Below, in pieces: positions 39,810-50,086 of a stretch of DNA of 64,000 nucleotides. The notes under the pieces are model-generated. The model did not search any database, was not told where the DNA came from, and saw nothing but the letters and a program-made list of their open reading frames with translations. Numbering within the stretch: position 1 is the stretch's first letter; each line of letters begins with the position of its first letter. This DNA is from Enterococcus songbeiensis (lineage in GTDB: Bacteria; Bacillota; Bacilli; Lactobacillales; Enterococcaceae), in contig NZ_BJDS01000007.1 of assembly GCF_005405265.1 (NCBI RefSeq), forward strand, positions 119,274-183,273, in the 5' to 3' direction. The position numbers were made by a program, and so were the translations under genes.

Positions 39810-40673
39810 ATGGAAATCACAGGACACACCCATTTGGCCGGGTTATATGCCAAGCCTGCTCGCCACAGTATCTCACCAATGATGCACAACGCAGCCTTTA
39901 TTGAAAAAGGAATCGATGCCAGATATCTTGCATTTGATGTAGAACCTGAGGATCTTAAAACCAGCGTTGAAGCGATTCGGACATTGCAGTTATTGGGTGT
40001 CAATTTATCAATGCCTCATAAAATGGCGGCTGTTCCTTTGATGGACGAATTAAGCGAAGCCGCACAATTGATTGGTGCCATCAACACAATCGTCCACCAT
40101 GAAGGAAAATTGATTGGTCACAATACAGACGGAATTGGCTTTATGGCCAGTTTAACCGATGCTGGTATCTCGATTATCGGCAAAGAAATTACCCTGATGG
40201 GGGCAGGCGGCGCAGCGACAGCGATTATTTCTCAAGCGGCTTTAGACGGAGTCAAAAAAATTCACGTCTTTAATCGAAAAGATGCCTTTTATGATCAAAT
40301 TGCCGTAAAATTAGCAGAAATCAGTCGTCACACCAACTGTGAGATTCATTTAGCAGACCTTGAAGATCATTCAGCATTACAGCAGGCTATCGCAACCAGT
40401 GTTCTCTTGGTTAATGCAACACGGGTAGGAATGAAACCAAATGATGGTGCAATGGCATTAACGGATGTTTCCTTTTTACACGATGAATTAGCAGTCTATG
40501 ATGTCATCTACGAACCCCGGGAAACAAAATTGCTTCGACTTGCAAGAGAAAAAGGATTAAAAACCGCAAACGGTTTGGGCATGCTGTTGTATCAAGGTGC
40601 TGCTTCATTTGAATTATGGACCGGACAAAAGATGCCGGTAGAAAAAATTAAACCAATCGTTGAAAATAATTAA
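39810..40673 (+). CDS. aroE: Shikimate dehydrogenase
   Basis: A 287-residue NADPH-dependent enzyme with the substrate motif KPARHSISPMMHNAAF, the catalytic NLSMPHK lysine, NTIVHHEGKLIGHNTDG and the nucleotide-binding GAGGAATAI. It reduces 3-dehydroshikimate to shikimate. First gene of the aro operon, with ATAGGAGGAATAAAA before the ATG. It stands 20 bases before aroF. An aroD gene for the preceding dehydratase is not in this window. Confidence 0.96.
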   Translation: MEITGHTHLAGLYAKPARHSISPMMHNAAFIEKGIDARYLAFDVEPEDLKTSVEAIRTLQLLGVNLSMPHKMAAVPLMDELSEAAQLIGAINTIVHHEGKLIGHNTDGIGFMASLTDAGISIIGKEITLMGAGGAATAIISQAALDGVKKIHVFNRKDAFYDQIAVKLAEISRHTNCEIHLADLEDHSALQQAIATSVLLVNATRVGMKPNDGAMALTDVSFLHDELAVYDVIYEPRETKLLRLAREKGLKTANGLGMLLYQGAASFELWTGQKMPVEKIKPIVENN

Positions 40674-40692
40674 AAGAGAGTAGGAAAAAAGA

Positions 40693-41718
40693 ATGATCGT
40701 GATTATGAAGAAAGATGCCACCAAAGAACAGGTTGAGTCCGTGGTGAACCGTATCAAAAAAGAAGGCTTAGAAGTGAATATTGATCAAGGAACAGAACAC
40801 ATCGTCATTGGATTAAAAGGCGATACTCGCGGCATGCAGGACGTGGCATTCAATAGTTTTGAAGGTGTAGAGAATACCGTTAAAATTTCTAAAACTTACA
40901 AATTAACTTCTCGCGAATTTCATCCCGGCGATACCGTCGTTGATGTTGACGGAGTAAAAATCGGTGACGGCAGTTTTGTTACAATGGCTGGACCTTGCTC
41001 GATTGAAGGACTGGATCAAATCAGAGAATGTGCCCGAATGGCAAAAGCCGGCGGAGCAAAAATTTTACGTGGGGGGGCATTTAAACCTCGCACCTCTCCT
41101 TACGCGTTTCAAGGATTAGAAGAAGAAGGTTTGAAATACATTCGTCAAGCTGCCGATGAGTTTGGCATGAAAGTAATTACGGAAGTTATGGATGAAGGGC
41201 ATATCGATATGATTGCCGAATACAGTGACATTTTACAAATTGGTGCCCGCAACATGCAAAACTTTAAATTATTATCTGCTGTGGGGAAAACAGGTAAACC
41301 AATCGGCTTAAAACGAGGAATTTCAGGAACAATTGATGAATGGTTGAATGCAGCAGAATACGTTGCAGTAGAGGACAAATCGCCGGTGATTTTCATCGAG
41401 CGTGGGATTCGTACTTACGAAACAGCTACCCGAAATACGTTTGATTTAAGTGCTGTTCCGTTGATCAAAAAACTTAGTCACTTTCCGATTATCGTCGATC
41501 CAAGTCATGGAACAGGCATTTGGGATTTAGTACCACCTATGGCTCGTGCAGGAGTTGCCAGCGGAGCAGATGGTATGATCGTTGAAATCCACCCTGATCC
41601 TGCTAATGCTTGGTCAGACGGTCCCCAATCCTTAAATGAAAAAACTTACCTGCGCATGATGAAAGAAGTGGGAATCATGGAAAAAGCCATGCAGGAAATC
41701 AAGGCTTTATCAAAATAA
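40693..41718 (+). CDS. aroF: 3-deoxy-7-phosphoheptulonate synthase (DAHP synthase, AroA-beta type)
   Basis: The 341-residue enzyme consists of an N-terminal ferredoxin-like domain of about 70 residues (MIVIMKKDATKEQVESVVNR) and the KDO8PS-like barrel (MAGPCSIEG, LRGGAFKPRTSPYAFQG, DPSHGTG). It condenses PEP and erythrose 4-phosphate, the entry step. In Thermotoga the same N-terminal domain mediates Tyr/Phe feedback inhibition, so enzyme-level control may add to the leader control here. Ribosome binding site: AGAGTAGGAAAAAAG. Confidence 0.96.
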   Translation: MIVIMKKDATKEQVESVVNRIKKEGLEVNIDQGTEHIVIGLKGDTRGMQDVAFNSFEGVENTVKISKTYKLTSREFHPGDTVVDVDGVKIGDGSFVTMAGPCSIEGLDQIRECARMAKAGGAKILRGGAFKPRTSPYAFQGLEEEGLKYIRQAADEFGMKVITEVMDEGHIDMIAEYSDILQIGARNMQNFKLLSAVGKTGKPIGLKRGISGTIDEWLNAAEYVAVEDKSPVIFIERGIRTYETATRNTFDLSAVPLIKKLSHFPIIVDPSHGTGIWDLVPPMARAGVASGADGMIVEIHPDPANAWSDGPQSLNEKTYLRMMKEVGIMEKAMQEIKALSK

Positions 41719-41746
41719 TTTCTAATTTAGGAAAGAAGTGGAAGCT

Positions 41747-42811
41747 ATGCTTACGGTTCATTTAGCAAATCATCAATACGATATTCTTATCAATCAAGGA
41801 GCACTACAACAAACAGGAAAATGGCTGAAAACAATCTGGAAACCTCAGAAAGTTGCGGTTATTACCGATAGCAATGTCGCTCCTCTTTATGCAGAAATAG
41901 TTATGCAACAAGTAGAGAAAAGTGGATTTCACCCAGTTTTGACCGTGGTTCCTGCCGGTGAAAAAAGCAAATCCCTTGATCAAGCAGCGTTGCTTTACGA
42001 TTTTTTAGCAGAGAATGGTTTTACCCGCAGTGATGGTGTTTTAGCTTTAGGAGGAGGTGTTGTTGGTGATTTGGCAGCATTTGTTGCTTCAACTTTTATG
42101 CGGGGCATTCATTTTGTACAAATTCCCACGACTCTTTTGGCACAGGTGGATTCTAGCATTGGTGGAAAAACAGCCGTCAACACAGCGAACGCAAAAAATC
42201 TGGTGGGAACTTTCAGTCAGCCGGATGCTGTTTTGATTGATCCATTGGTGTTAAAAACCTTAGAACCTCGCCGTGTTCGGGAAGGCATCGCAGAAATCAT
42301 CAAATCCGCCGCAATCGCCGATATCGATTTATGGCAACTGCTTTCTTCCTTGAAAGACGAAGCAGATTTATTGGCTCACGCTGAAGCCATTATTACCGCA
42401 ACCTTGAAAATCAAGCGTAAAGTGGTGGAAGAAGATGAATTTGATCAAGGCAATCGCTTGATTCTAAATTTTGGGCACACAATCGGTCACGCCATCGAAA
42501 AAACCGCCGGCTATGGTATCGTGAGTCATGGAGAAGGGGTAGCTATTGGAATGGTTGCTATCAATCGTCATGCCGAAGCAATCGGTTTATCTCCTAGCGG
42601 AAGTACACAACAACTAATAACAATGATTCAAAAATTTCATTTGCCAATTCATTATGATAACTGGCAGACAGATCAACTGTATCATGCGATCACTCATGAT
42701 AAAAAAGCTCGTGGGAACCAATTAAAAATTATTTTATTAGAAAAAATCGGGGAAGCTAAGATTCACCCGATTCCCATCGCCGACATCAAGGAATATTTAG
42801 GAGGAAATTAA
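41747..42811 (+). CDS. aroB: 3-dehydroquinate synthase
   Basis: A 354-residue NAD- and metal-dependent enzyme with [38 protein letters not shown] and the metal-site histidines in [12 protein letters not shown]. It cyclises DAHP to 3-dehydroquinate. The ATG at 41747 follows AGGAAAGAAG; an in-frame GTG at 41738 overlaps that site. It ends 1 base before aroC. Confidence 0.96.
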   Translation: MLTVHLANHQYDILINQGALQQTGKWLKTIWKPQKVAVITDSNVAPLYAEIVMQQVEKSGFHPVLTVVPAGEKSKSLDQAALLYDFLAENGFTRSDGVLALGGGVVGDLAAFVASTFMRGIHFVQIPTTLLAQVDSSIGGKTAVNTANAKNLVGTFSQPDAVLIDPLVLKTLEPRRVREGIAEIIKSAAIADIDLWQLLSSLKDEADLLAHAEAIITATLKIKRKVVEEDEFDQGNRLILNFGHTIGHAIEKTAGYGIVSHGEGVAIGMVAINRHAEAIGLSPSGSTQQLITMIQKFHLPIHYDNWQTDQLYHAITHDKKARGNQLKIILLEKIGEAKIHPIPIADIKEYLGGN

Positions 42812-42812
42812 T

Positions 42813-43979
42813 ATGCGTTATATAACAGCTGGTGAATCACACGGTCCTGAGTTAACTGCAATTATTGAAGGTTTACCTGCCGGACTACCTTTGACAGAAG
42901 AAGATATTAATCTTGAACTTGCTAGAAGACAAACCGGTTATGGTCGCGGTGGACGAATGAAAATTGAAAAAGATCAAGTACGGATCACCTCTGGCATTCG
43001 TCACGGAAAAACGCTGGGCTCGCCAGTTACTCTGGTTGTTGAAAACAACGATTGGAAAAACTGGACAACGGTAATGTCCGTGGCAGAAGTCCCTGAAAAA
43101 GATAAAAAATTACGAAGAGTTGCCCGCCCACGTCCCGGTCATGCCGATCTTGTCGGTGGCATGAAATACCATCACGACGATTTACGGAATGTTTTGGAAC
43201 GCTCCTCTGCACGAGAAACCACAATGCGGGTAGCAATCGGTGCTGTCGCCAAAAAGATTCTTTCAGAACTTGGAATCATCGTTGCGGGTCATGTTACTTG
43301 CCTTGGCGGTATCCATGCGAAATTACCGGAAAACTTGAGTATTCAAGAAATACAAAAAATCTCCAATACTTCTGATGTTCGAGTAATCGATCCCGATGTA
43401 GAGCAAGAAATGAAGGATCTCATTGATGAAACGAAGAAAAAAGGGGATACAATTGGCGGCATCGTCGAAGTCCTTGTCGGCGGTGTTCCCGCTGGATTGG
43501 GCAGTTATGTGCAATGGGATACTAAATTAGATGCTAAAATCGCACAAGCCGTAGTAAGTATCAACGCGTTTAAAGGTGTGGAATTTGGTGTTGGTTTTGA
43601 AGCCGGTTCATTGCCCGGATCACAAGTCATGGATGAAATTCTTTGGGATGAGCAAGATGGCTACACTCGCCGGAGTAATAACCTTGGTGGATTTGAAGGG
43701 GGCATGACAAACGGAGAACCGATCGTTGTTCGAGGAGTGATGAAACCAATCCCAACTTTGTATAAACCCTTGCAAAGTGTCGATATCGATACAAAAGAAC
43801 CCTATAAAGCAAGTGTTGAACGATCTGATAGTACGGCTGTTCCGGCTGCCAGCGTCGTTGCTGAAAGCGTCGTCGCTACTGTCGTGGCAAATGAACTCTT
43901 ACAAAAATTTCCAAGCGATTCCTTCGCCGAACTAAAAACCAGTGTTACAGAATATCGGGAGTACTTGAAAAATTACTAG
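42813..43979 (+). CDS. aroC: Chorismate synthase
   Basis: A 388-residue FMN-dependent enzyme with [18 protein letters not shown] at the start, [35 protein letters not shown] and the C-terminal [15 protein letters not shown] motif. It converts EPSP to chorismate. TTAGGAGGAAATTAAT precedes the ATG, and tyrA follows after 12 bases. Confidence 0.97.
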   Translation: MRYITAGESHGPELTAIIEGLPAGLPLTEEDINLELARRQTGYGRGGRMKIEKDQVRITSGIRHGKTLGSPVTLVVENNDWKNWTTVMSVAEVPEKDKKLRRVARPRPGHADLVGGMKYHHDDLRNVLERSSARETTMRVAIGAVAKKILSELGIIVAGHVTCLGGIHAKLPENLSIQEIQKISNTSDVRVIDPDVEQEMKDLIDETKKKGDTIGGIVEVLVGGVPAGLGSYVQWDTKLDAKIAQAVVSINAFKGVEFGVGFEAGSLPGSQVMDEILWDEQDGYTRRSNNLGGFEGGMTNGEPIVVRGVMKPIPTLYKPLQSVDIDTKEPYKASVERSDSTAVPAASVVAESVVATVVANELLQKFPSDSFAELKTSVTEYREYLKNY

Positions 43980-43991
43980 GAGGCGCTGAGA

Positions 43992-45083
43992 ATGAAACAA
44001 CGAATATTGATCGTTGGTCTGGGATTGATTGGCGCTTCGATGGCATTATGTATCAAGAAGCAACATCCGCAAACGGTACTGATAGGGTGGGACAAACTTG
44101 AAACCACCCGCAACATTGCAAAAGAAAAAAAAATCGTGGATTTGATTCCAGCCGATTTCGCTGAGGGAGCCACGCAGGCAGATCTTATTTTGCTTGCGGT
44201 ACCCGTCAATGCAGCTAGAAATTTTCTCGATCAATTGGAGCAATTACCGGTAAAAGAAAATTTGCTGGTAACCGATGTCAGCAGTACCAAGCAACAAATC
44301 GTTCATGCTGCCCAAACGAAAAAATTTCGGTTTGTCGGAGGACATCCGATGGCAGGCTCCCACAAATCCGGTGTGCAGGCGGCAGACAGTGATCTTTTTG
44401 AAAATGCCTATTATATTTTTACCCCGGTCAAAGAACAAAGCTCAGATGTCGCTTTGTTGCAGGAACTTTTTCAAGGAACAAGGGCAAAATATGTAGTGCT
44501 TTCAGCAGAAGAACACGACCGCATTACAGGAATGTTGAGTCACCTGCCCCATATCATTGCCGCCGGTTTAGTGAATCAAGCAGATCTTTTTAATCAGGAA
44601 CATCCACGGGCAAAACAATTGGCTGCCGGCGGTTTTCGGGATATTACCCGAATTGCTTCTTCTGATCCAGTCATGTGGACAGATATTCTTCTAAGCAACA
44701 AGAAATTTTTGCTGGAAGGCCTGACACAATGGCAGCAGGAGATGGAACAAATTGCGGGATGGCTCAAAGAAGATAATCAACAAGAAATTTTTGCTTTTTT
44801 TAATCGGGCAAAGGATACTCGGGATCAATTACCCGTTCATCAGCATGGAGCAATCCCGGCATTTTATGACTTGTTGATTGATGTACCGGATGTGCCGGGA
44901 GTCATCGCAGAGGTTACCGGACTTTTGGGAGCTGCGAAGTTGTCCTTGATTAATCTGAAAATTCAGGAAACAAGAGAAGATATTATCGGTGTATTGCAAA
45001 TCAGTTTTAAAAATCAAAAAGATTTGCTTGCTGCACAAAAGTGTATCGAAACCAACACGGATTATCATTGTTGGACCAAATAA
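43992..45083 (+). CDS. tyrA: Prephenate dehydrogenase with ACT domain
   Basis: A 363-residue protein with an N-terminal NAD-binding motif GLGLIGASMAL, the substrate region GGHPMAGSHKSGVQAA and the catalytic-region histidine in HLPHIIAAGLV. A C-terminal ACT domain (LIDVPDVPGVIAEVTGLLGAAKLSLINL) probably binds tyrosine. It converts prephenate to 4-hydroxyphenylpyruvate. Operon member between aroC and aroA. Confidence 0.96.
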   Translation: MKQRILIVGLGLIGASMALCIKKQHPQTVLIGWDKLETTRNIAKEKKIVDLIPADFAEGATQADLILLAVPVNAARNFLDQLEQLPVKENLLVTDVSSTKQQIVHAAQTKKFRFVGGHPMAGSHKSGVQAADSDLFENAYYIFTPVKEQSSDVALLQELFQGTRAKYVVLSAEEHDRITGMLSHLPHIIAAGLVNQADLFNQEHPRAKQLAAGGFRDITRIASSDPVMWTDILLSNKKFLLEGLTQWQQEMEQIAGWLKEDNQQEIFAFFNRAKDTRDQLPVHQHGAIPAFYDLLIDVPDVPGVIAEVTGLLGAAKLSLINLKIQETREDIIGVLQISFKNQKDLLAAQKCIETNTDYHCWTK

Positions 45084-45098
45084 TCGGGGAGGAAAAAA

Positions 45099-46385
45099 AT
45101 GAAATTAGTGGAAAATAATCACGGTCTAAAAGGAACGTTGACGATTCCGGCGGATAAGTCAATCTCTCACCGCAGTATTATGTTTGGTGCTTTAGCAAAC
45201 GGAACAACAACGATCAGAAATTTTTTGCGGGGGGAGGACTGTTTAAGCACCCTCCATGCCTTTCGACAACTAGGTGTAGAAATCGAAGATGATGGTGAAA
45301 TCATCACCGTTCATGGACAAGGTTTTTCTGGATTAAAAGCTGCAGATGCGCCAATTAATATCGGAAATTCCGGCACAACGATCCGATTGATGATGGGGAT
45401 TTTAGCCGGTCAACCTTTCAAGACCCAGCTTTATGGGGATAGTTCTTTAAACAAACGGCCAATGAATCGGGTGATGCTTCCTTTGCGCGAAATGGGTGGG
45501 CGCCTTCATGGGGATGAAGAAACAGAATTTCCTCCCATTACGATTGATGGTGTGGTAGATTTGACTCCGATTCATTACGAAATGCCGGTTGCCAGCGCTC
45601 AGGTCAAATCAGCGATTCTTTTTGCAGCAATGCAGACAAAAGGAACCTCAACGATTCTCGAAAAAGAACTTTCCCGCAACCATACAGAAGAAATGATTCG
45701 TCAATTTGGCGGTTCCATCTCCGTTAGAGGAAAAGAAATTATGATTACCGGACCACAACAGTTTACCGGTCAAGCGCTCACTGTCCCAGGTGACATTTCT
45801 TCCGCCGCTTTCTTTTTGGCTGCTGGTGTTTTGGTACCAAACAGTCAGCTGCTTTTGAAAAATGTTGGCATCAATCCCACGCGAACAGGAATTTTGGATG
45901 TTTTACAGGCAATGGGTGCGGTGATCGAACAAACCAACGAAGATTCCCACAATCAAGCAGCAGATTTAACAGTTCGTTTCAGCTCTTTAACTGCCACAAC
46001 GATTGAAGGAGAGATTATTCCTAGATTGATTGACGAATTACCAATTATTGCATTACTAGCTACTCAGGCAAAAGGAACCACAATCATTAAGGATGCGGAA
46101 GAATTGAAGGTCAAAGAAACCAACCGAATCGATGCAACTGCCGAGGAATTGAAAAAAATGGGTGCTGATATCCAGCCAACAGAAGACGGCTTGATTATCC
46201 ATGGACCCACGCCTTTACACGCTGCCAGTGTTTCCAGTCGCGGAGATCATCGAATCGGGATGATGTTGCAGATTGCGGCGTTATTAGTAGATGAACCTTG
46301 TGAATTGGAAGACGCAGAAGCGGTAGCCATTTCTTATCCACAATTTTTCCAAGATGTAGCCGACTTGGTGACAGGAGGGAAATAA
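45099..46385 (+). CDS. aroA: 3-phosphoshikimate 1-carboxyvinyltransferase (EPSP synthase)
   Basis: A 428-residue enzyme with [32 protein letters not shown] and SLNKRPM near the N-terminus, plus [15 protein letters not shown] and [17 protein letters not shown]. The Ala after [11 protein letters not shown] and other positions suggest a class II-like enzyme, but sensitivity to inhibitors was not assessed. It adds an enolpyruvyl group to shikimate 3-phosphate. GGGGAGGAAAAAA precedes the ATG. Confidence 0.97.
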   Translation: MKLVENNHGLKGTLTIPADKSISHRSIMFGALANGTTTIRNFLRGEDCLSTLHAFRQLGVEIEDDGEIITVHGQGFSGLKAADAPINIGNSGTTIRLMMGILAGQPFKTQLYGDSSLNKRPMNRVMLPLREMGGRLHGDEETEFPPITIDGVVDLTPIHYEMPVASAQVKSAILFAAMQTKGTSTILEKELSRNHTEEMIRQFGGSISVRGKEIMITGPQQFTGQALTVPGDISSAAFFLAAGVLVPNSQLLLKNVGINPTRTGILDVLQAMGAVIEQTNEDSHNQAADLTVRFSSLTATTIEGEIIPRLIDELPIIALLATQAKGTTIIKDAEELKVKETNRIDATAEELKKMGADIQPTEDGLIIHGPTPLHAASVSSRGDHRIGMMLQIAALLVDEPCELEDAEAVAISYPQFFQDVADLVTGGK

Positions 46386-46386
46386 A

Positions 46387-46896
46387 TTGTCTAGTATTAT
46401 TTTAATTGGCTTCATGGGTGCGGGAAAATCAACAATTGGTCGGCAGTTGGCTCGGCGTCTATCAAAGGAATTGATTGATCTTGATGCGCAAATCGTGGAA
46501 GCCATCCACATGCCCATCGCAGATTATTTCGATCAATTTGGCGAAGCAGCCTTTCGAGAACAGGAAACTGCTATTTTAGCAGAGCTAGCCACAAAAGATG
46601 GAATTTTAGCAACCGGCGGCGGAATTGTTTTACGTCCAGAAAATCGCACACTCCTAAAACAGCAGCCCGCTGTCATTTACTTGACCGCCGACACGCAGGT
46701 CTTGATTGAAAGAATCCAACAAGATACAGAAAATATTCGACCGTTAGCAGAAAATAAACAACCTGCAGAAATCGCGGCAATTTTAGACCAGCGGATTGCT
46801 TTTTACGAAGAAAGTGCCAGGCATATTCTAGATACGACAAATAAGACACCAGAGGAAATCGTTTCAGAAATTATTGAAAGGCTGGGTGACCTATGA
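46387..46896 (+). CDS. aroK: Shikimate kinase
   Basis: A 169-residue P-loop kinase (GFMGAGKSTIGRQLA) with the shikimate-binding DLDAQIVE, FRE and GGGIV motifs. It phosphorylates shikimate with ATP. The start is TTG at 46387, 1 base after the aroA stop, behind ACAGGAGGGAAATAAA. It overlaps pheA by 4 bases. Confidence 0.95.
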   Translation: MSSIILIGFMGAGKSTIGRQLARRLSKELIDLDAQIVEAIHMPIADYFDQFGEAAFREQETAILAELATKDGILATGGGIVLRPENRTLLKQQPAVIYLTADTQVLIERIQQDTENIRPLAENKQPAEIAAILDQRIAFYEESARHILDTTNKTPEEIVSEIIERLGDL

Positions 46897-47723
46897 AAGT
46901 CGGTTATTTAGGACCAGAAAGCTCCTTTACACATCAAGCCGCAAGAAAACAATTTTCAACGAATTTATTTGCCTATGCCTCAATTCCTGCTTGTTTGAAG
47001 GCCTTGTTGAAGGATGAAGTAGATTTAGCCATTGTTCCTATCGAAAATTCTTTGGAAGGTTCGGTCCATCATACGATTGATCTGCTTTCCCATGAACCAG
47101 AGCTGCAAGTGAAAAATGAAGTCGTTTTGCCAATCAAGCAGCAATTTCTGATTCATCCTTTTCTTGATGGCAAAGAAATCAAAAAAATCTTGTCTCATCC
47201 TCAAGCGTTAGCTCAGTCACAACTTTTTTTAGAAGAGAACTATCCGGAGGTTGAGTTGGTTCCCATGCCTTCCACTACGGCTGCAGCAGAATATGTAGCA
47301 AATCATCCCAAAGAAAGCGTTGCGGCAATCGCCTCGGAAGAAACGGCCGCTTATTTTAACTTGAAGATTCTTTATGGAAATATCCAAGACAACGATCTCA
47401 ATCAAACGCGATTTTGGCTGTTGGGAAAACCAACCACTCACTTTTTAGAAGAAACACCTTCAAAAATGAGTTTAATCTTAACCTTGCCTGCGAATCAGCC
47501 GGGAATGCTCCATAAAATGTTGGCGGCTTTCGGCTGGCGGGAAATCAATTTAAGTAAAATCGAATCCCGACCATTAAAAACCAGTTTGGGAGAATATTTC
47601 TTCGTGATTGATTTACTGTTGGATCGCCCCTATGAACTGATCGACAACGCCATCACCGAAATCGAATTGTTAGGGGGCAAAGTCCAAAATCTGGGCGGCT
47701 ATCCCGTAAAATATTTTGATTAG
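46893..47723 (+). CDS. pheA: Prephenate dehydratase
   Basis: A 276-residue monofunctional enzyme with GYLGPESSFTHQAA, VPIENSLEGSVHHTIDLL and the catalytic NQTRFWLLG. A C-terminal ACT domain with the ESRP phenylalanine-binding motif follows. It forms phenylpyruvate and is probably inhibited by Phe. There is no fused chorismate mutase, and no chorismate mutase gene in the window, so that step is encoded elsewhere. It is the last gene of the operon. Confidence 0.96.
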   Translation: MKVGYLGPESSFTHQAARKQFSTNLFAYASIPACLKALLKDEVDLAIVPIENSLEGSVHHTIDLLSHEPELQVKNEVVLPIKQQFLIHPFLDGKEIKKILSHPQALAQSQLFLEENYPEVELVPMPSTTAAAEYVANHPKESVAAIASEETAAYFNLKILYGNIQDNDLNQTRFWLLGKPTTHFLEETPSKMSLILTLPANQPGMLHKMLAAFGWREINLSKIESRPLKTSLGEYFFVIDLLLDRPYELIDNAITEIELLGGKVQNLGGYPVKYFD

Positions 47724-47735
47724 GCTAAAAAGGCT

Positions 47736-47773
47736 AAGAACTTCTTAAATTTTTTAGGAAGTTCTTTCTTTAT
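47736..47773 (+). terminator. Terminator of the aro operon
   Basis: AAGAACTTC pairs with GAAGTTCTT; the inner TTAAATTTTTTAG closes further. A T-rich tract (TTCTTTATTTTT) follows. Confidence 0.85.
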
Positions 47774-47826
47774 TTTTATGCTAAGGTATCCTTAAAACGA
47801 GAGTGAAGAAATTTGGAGGATCGTTT

Positions 47827-48960
47827 ATGAGTCGAATGGACCGCTACAAGCATATTCATGAAGAATCAGAAGAAAAGAAAAATATTTTTGCCCGAAAAGA
47901 GATTCATCATCAGGAAACGGAGCAGGCATTCCCCCCTGAACAAGAGGAATGGGAGGAGCCGGTTTACCAAGAAAGACCTCAAACCCAGCCTTCCTTTGCT
48001 AAAGACAAAAACAAAAAGAAAACCAAATTACCCAAAGCACCAAAACAGGGTAAAAAACCAAAACGCAAGCGCAAGCACCCCATTCTTAGTTTTTTATTGA
48101 AACTTATTTTAATTCTAGCCATTTATTCAGGGGTTGCTTTTGCTGCGGGGAAGATGGTTGCCAGCAATGACGATTCTGTTACACAAGAAACCGAGACCTT
48201 TAACGGTTTTGCTTCTTCTGACGGATCAAATAATATTTTACTGCTAGGTAGTGATAGCCGAGAGGGGGAAAACGCTCGTTCGGACTCCATCATGGTACTG
48301 CAATTGGATGGTCCCAGCAAAAAACCAAAACTCCTTTCCTTTATGCGGGATACCTATGTCGATATTCCCGGCGTTGGGCAGAATAAATTGAATGCCGCCT
48401 ATGCCTATGGCGGGGCAGAGCTCGTGCGTAAAACACTTTCTCAAAATTTTGGAATTGACTGTAAATATTACACGATGGTCGATTTCAAAACCTTTGAAAA
48501 AGTAATCGATACGTTATTTCCTAGCGGTGTTCAAATCGATGCAGAAAAAGATATGAGCAAAAATATCGAAGTTGCCATCAAAAAAGGACCTCAAAAAATG
48601 GATGGTCTGACCTTGCTGCAATACGCACGTTTCCGAATGGATGAAGAAGGAGATTTCGGTCGTGTTCGCAGACAACAACAGGTGATGAACGGCATCTTTA
48701 GTGAATTGAAAAATCCTTTGGCGATTGCAAAACTGCCTTACGCCGCAGGAAAAGTTATGGGGTATGCGGCAACTGATCTGCCGATGAGCTTTTTACTAAA
48801 AAATACGTTATCCATGGCAAAAGGAGCCGGAGGGATCGATCGTTTGACCGTTCCTGTTGATGATTCTTGGAGTTATGGTAATACTTGGGAAGCCGGCAGT
48901 GTCTTAGTTATCGACCAAGACATGAATAAAAAAGCAATCACAGAATTTTTAGCGAAATAA
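47827..48960 (+). CDS. psr: LytR-CpsA-Psr (LCP) family cell-wall polymer ligase
   Basis: The 377-residue protein has a charged cytoplasmic N-terminus of about 90 residues, rich in Lys and Glu, one membrane helix at about 90-112, and an LCP domain (ILLLGSDSREGENARSDSIMVL; SFMRDTYVDIPG; YARFRMDEEGDFGRVRRQQQ). LCP enzymes transfer wall polymers from lipid carriers to peptidoglycan. Position right after pheA matches enterococcal psr. The start is ATG at 47827 behind TTTGGAGGATCGTTT; the frame is open from GTG at 47803. Confidence 0.92.
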   Translation: MSRMDRYKHIHEESEEKKNIFARKEIHHQETEQAFPPEQEEWEEPVYQERPQTQPSFAKDKNKKKTKLPKAPKQGKKPKRKRKHPILSFLLKLILILAIYSGVAFAAGKMVASNDDSVTQETETFNGFASSDGSNNILLLGSDSREGENARSDSIMVLQLDGPSKKPKLLSFMRDTYVDIPGVGQNKLNAAYAYGGAELVRKTLSQNFGIDCKYYTMVDFKTFEKVIDTLFPSGVQIDAEKDMSKNIEVAIKKGPQKMDGLTLLQYARFRMDEEGDFGRVRRQQQVMNGIFSELKNPLAIAKLPYAAGKVMGYAATDLPMSFLLKNTLSMAKGAGGIDRLTVPVDDSWSYGNTWEAGSVLVIDQDMNKKAITEFLAK

Positions 48961-48975
48961 GTACCGATTTCTAGT

Positions 48976-49003
48976 TTGAATGAACTTTCATTTATGCTAT
49001 ATT
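48976..49003 (+). promoter_or_regulatory. Promoter of the DegV gene
   Basis: TTGAAT (48976-48981), 16-base spacer ending in TGC (extended -10), TATATT (48998-49003). Confidence 0.65.
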
Positions 49004-49042
49004 TATTATGTCGCTTGAAAATTCTTGAAACGAGGAAGTTAG

Positions 49043-49891
49043 ATGAAGTTAGCAATTGTAACTGACAGCTCAGCCTATCTGCCTGAGCCGGTCCGTAGTC
49101 ACCAAGACCTGTACATCATTCCGATTCCCGTAATCATCGATGGTAAGATTTATAACGAAGGAATCGATATTGAAGCAGATGCTTATTATGATTTATTGAA
49201 AAACAGCAAAGAATTTCCCACTACCTCTCAGCCAGCTTTAGGTGAGGTGATGGGTTTGTATGAATCCCTGAAAAACAAGGGCTATGATACGATTTTAAGT
49301 ATTCATTTGTCCGGTGGAATCTCAGGTTTTGTTTCTACTCTTCATGGAATCAAAGAAGACATTGAAGGGGTCACGATCCTTCCTTATGATTCAAAAATTA
49401 CCAGTATGCCGATGGGTCACATGGTAGAATCTGCCTTGCAGATGAATGAGGAAGAAAAATCATTAGAAGAAATCGTCGCGCATTTGGATTTGATTCGTGA
49501 CAATACCTATGCCTACATGATCGTTGATGATTTAAATAATCTCGTTCGCGGGGGACGTTTAACCAACGGAGCGGCATTAATCGGTGGACTCTTAAAAATC
49601 AAACCAGTCCTGACCTTTGATCAAGGAAAAATCGTCTTGTTTGAAAAAATCCGTTCTAGTAAAAAAGCTTTTAATCGGGCAGAAGAAATTATTGGACAAC
49701 GAGATCAGGAAATCACTGCCACCACTAAATTTTACGTGATTCATGCCAACAATTTAACGGTTGCCGAAGAAGAGAAAAAACGGCTACAGGAAAAATATCC
49801 AGAAGCTACGATTGAAATCGGTCATTTTGGTCCGGTCATCGGCACCCATCTAGGTGAAAAAGCGATTGGAATCGCAATTTCTGCGCAATAA
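49043..49891 (+). CDS. DegV family fatty-acid-binding protein
   Basis: A 282-residue DegV fold protein: VTDSSAYLPEP at the N-terminus, FPTTSQPALGEV near residue 57 and the lipid-headgroup loop SIHLSGGISGF near residue 90, plus GGRLTNGAALIGGLLKIKP. Such proteins bind fatty acids and serve the fatty acid kinase FakA as FakB subunits; which acyl chain is unknown. ACGAGGAAGTTAG precedes the ATG. Monocistronic with its own terminator. Confidence 0.93.
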   Translation: MKLAIVTDSSAYLPEPVRSHQDLYIIPIPVIIDGKIYNEGIDIEADAYYDLLKNSKEFPTTSQPALGEVMGLYESLKNKGYDTILSIHLSGGISGFVSTLHGIKEDIEGVTILPYDSKITSMPMGHMVESALQMNEEEKSLEEIVAHLDLIRDNTYAYMIVDDLNNLVRGGRLTNGAALIGGLLKIKPVLTFDQGKIVLFEKIRSSKKAFNRAEEIIGQRDQEITATTKFYVIHANNLTVAEEEKKRLQEKYPEATIEIGHFGPVIGTHLGEKAIGIAISAQ

Positions 49892-49922
49892 TTTTTTTAA
49901 TTTATGAAGTGAAAGTAACCGG

Positions 49923-49957
49923 CAGCACCGCCTCGTAATGAGGGGTGCTGTTTTTTT
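49923..49957 (+). terminator. Terminator after the DegV gene
   Basis: CAGCACC-g-CCTC pairs with GAGG-GGTGCTG around the loop gtaat, followed by seven T. Confidence 0.93.
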
Positions 49958-49968
49958 GAACAGATTAG

Positions 49969-50026
49969 TTGTAAGGTGGACAGGCTTCTTTTATACTCTA
50001 GTAAAGCAGTAATTTAGTAAATTACT
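49969..50026 (+). promoter_or_regulatory. Promoter and palindromic operator candidate of the AAA-VWA unit
   Basis: TTGTAA (49969-49974), 17-base spacer, TATACT (49992-49997). Immediately downstream, AGTAATTT-AGT-AAATTACT (50008-50026) is a perfect inverted repeat covering the expected start of transcription. Such a site would let a repressor block initiation. No repressor gene is adjacent. Confidence 0.65.
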
Positions 50027-50086
50027 AAAAACTGTCCTTTCTTCGTTTTCAAAAAAATTAGTGGAAGGATAGAAGGAGTGAAAAAA

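Noticed and set aside
48873..49055. Minus-strand frame of 60 codons over the LCP gene end and DegV promoter
   Set aside because: It covers a good promoter for the DegV gene, lacks a ribosome binding site and has no family features.
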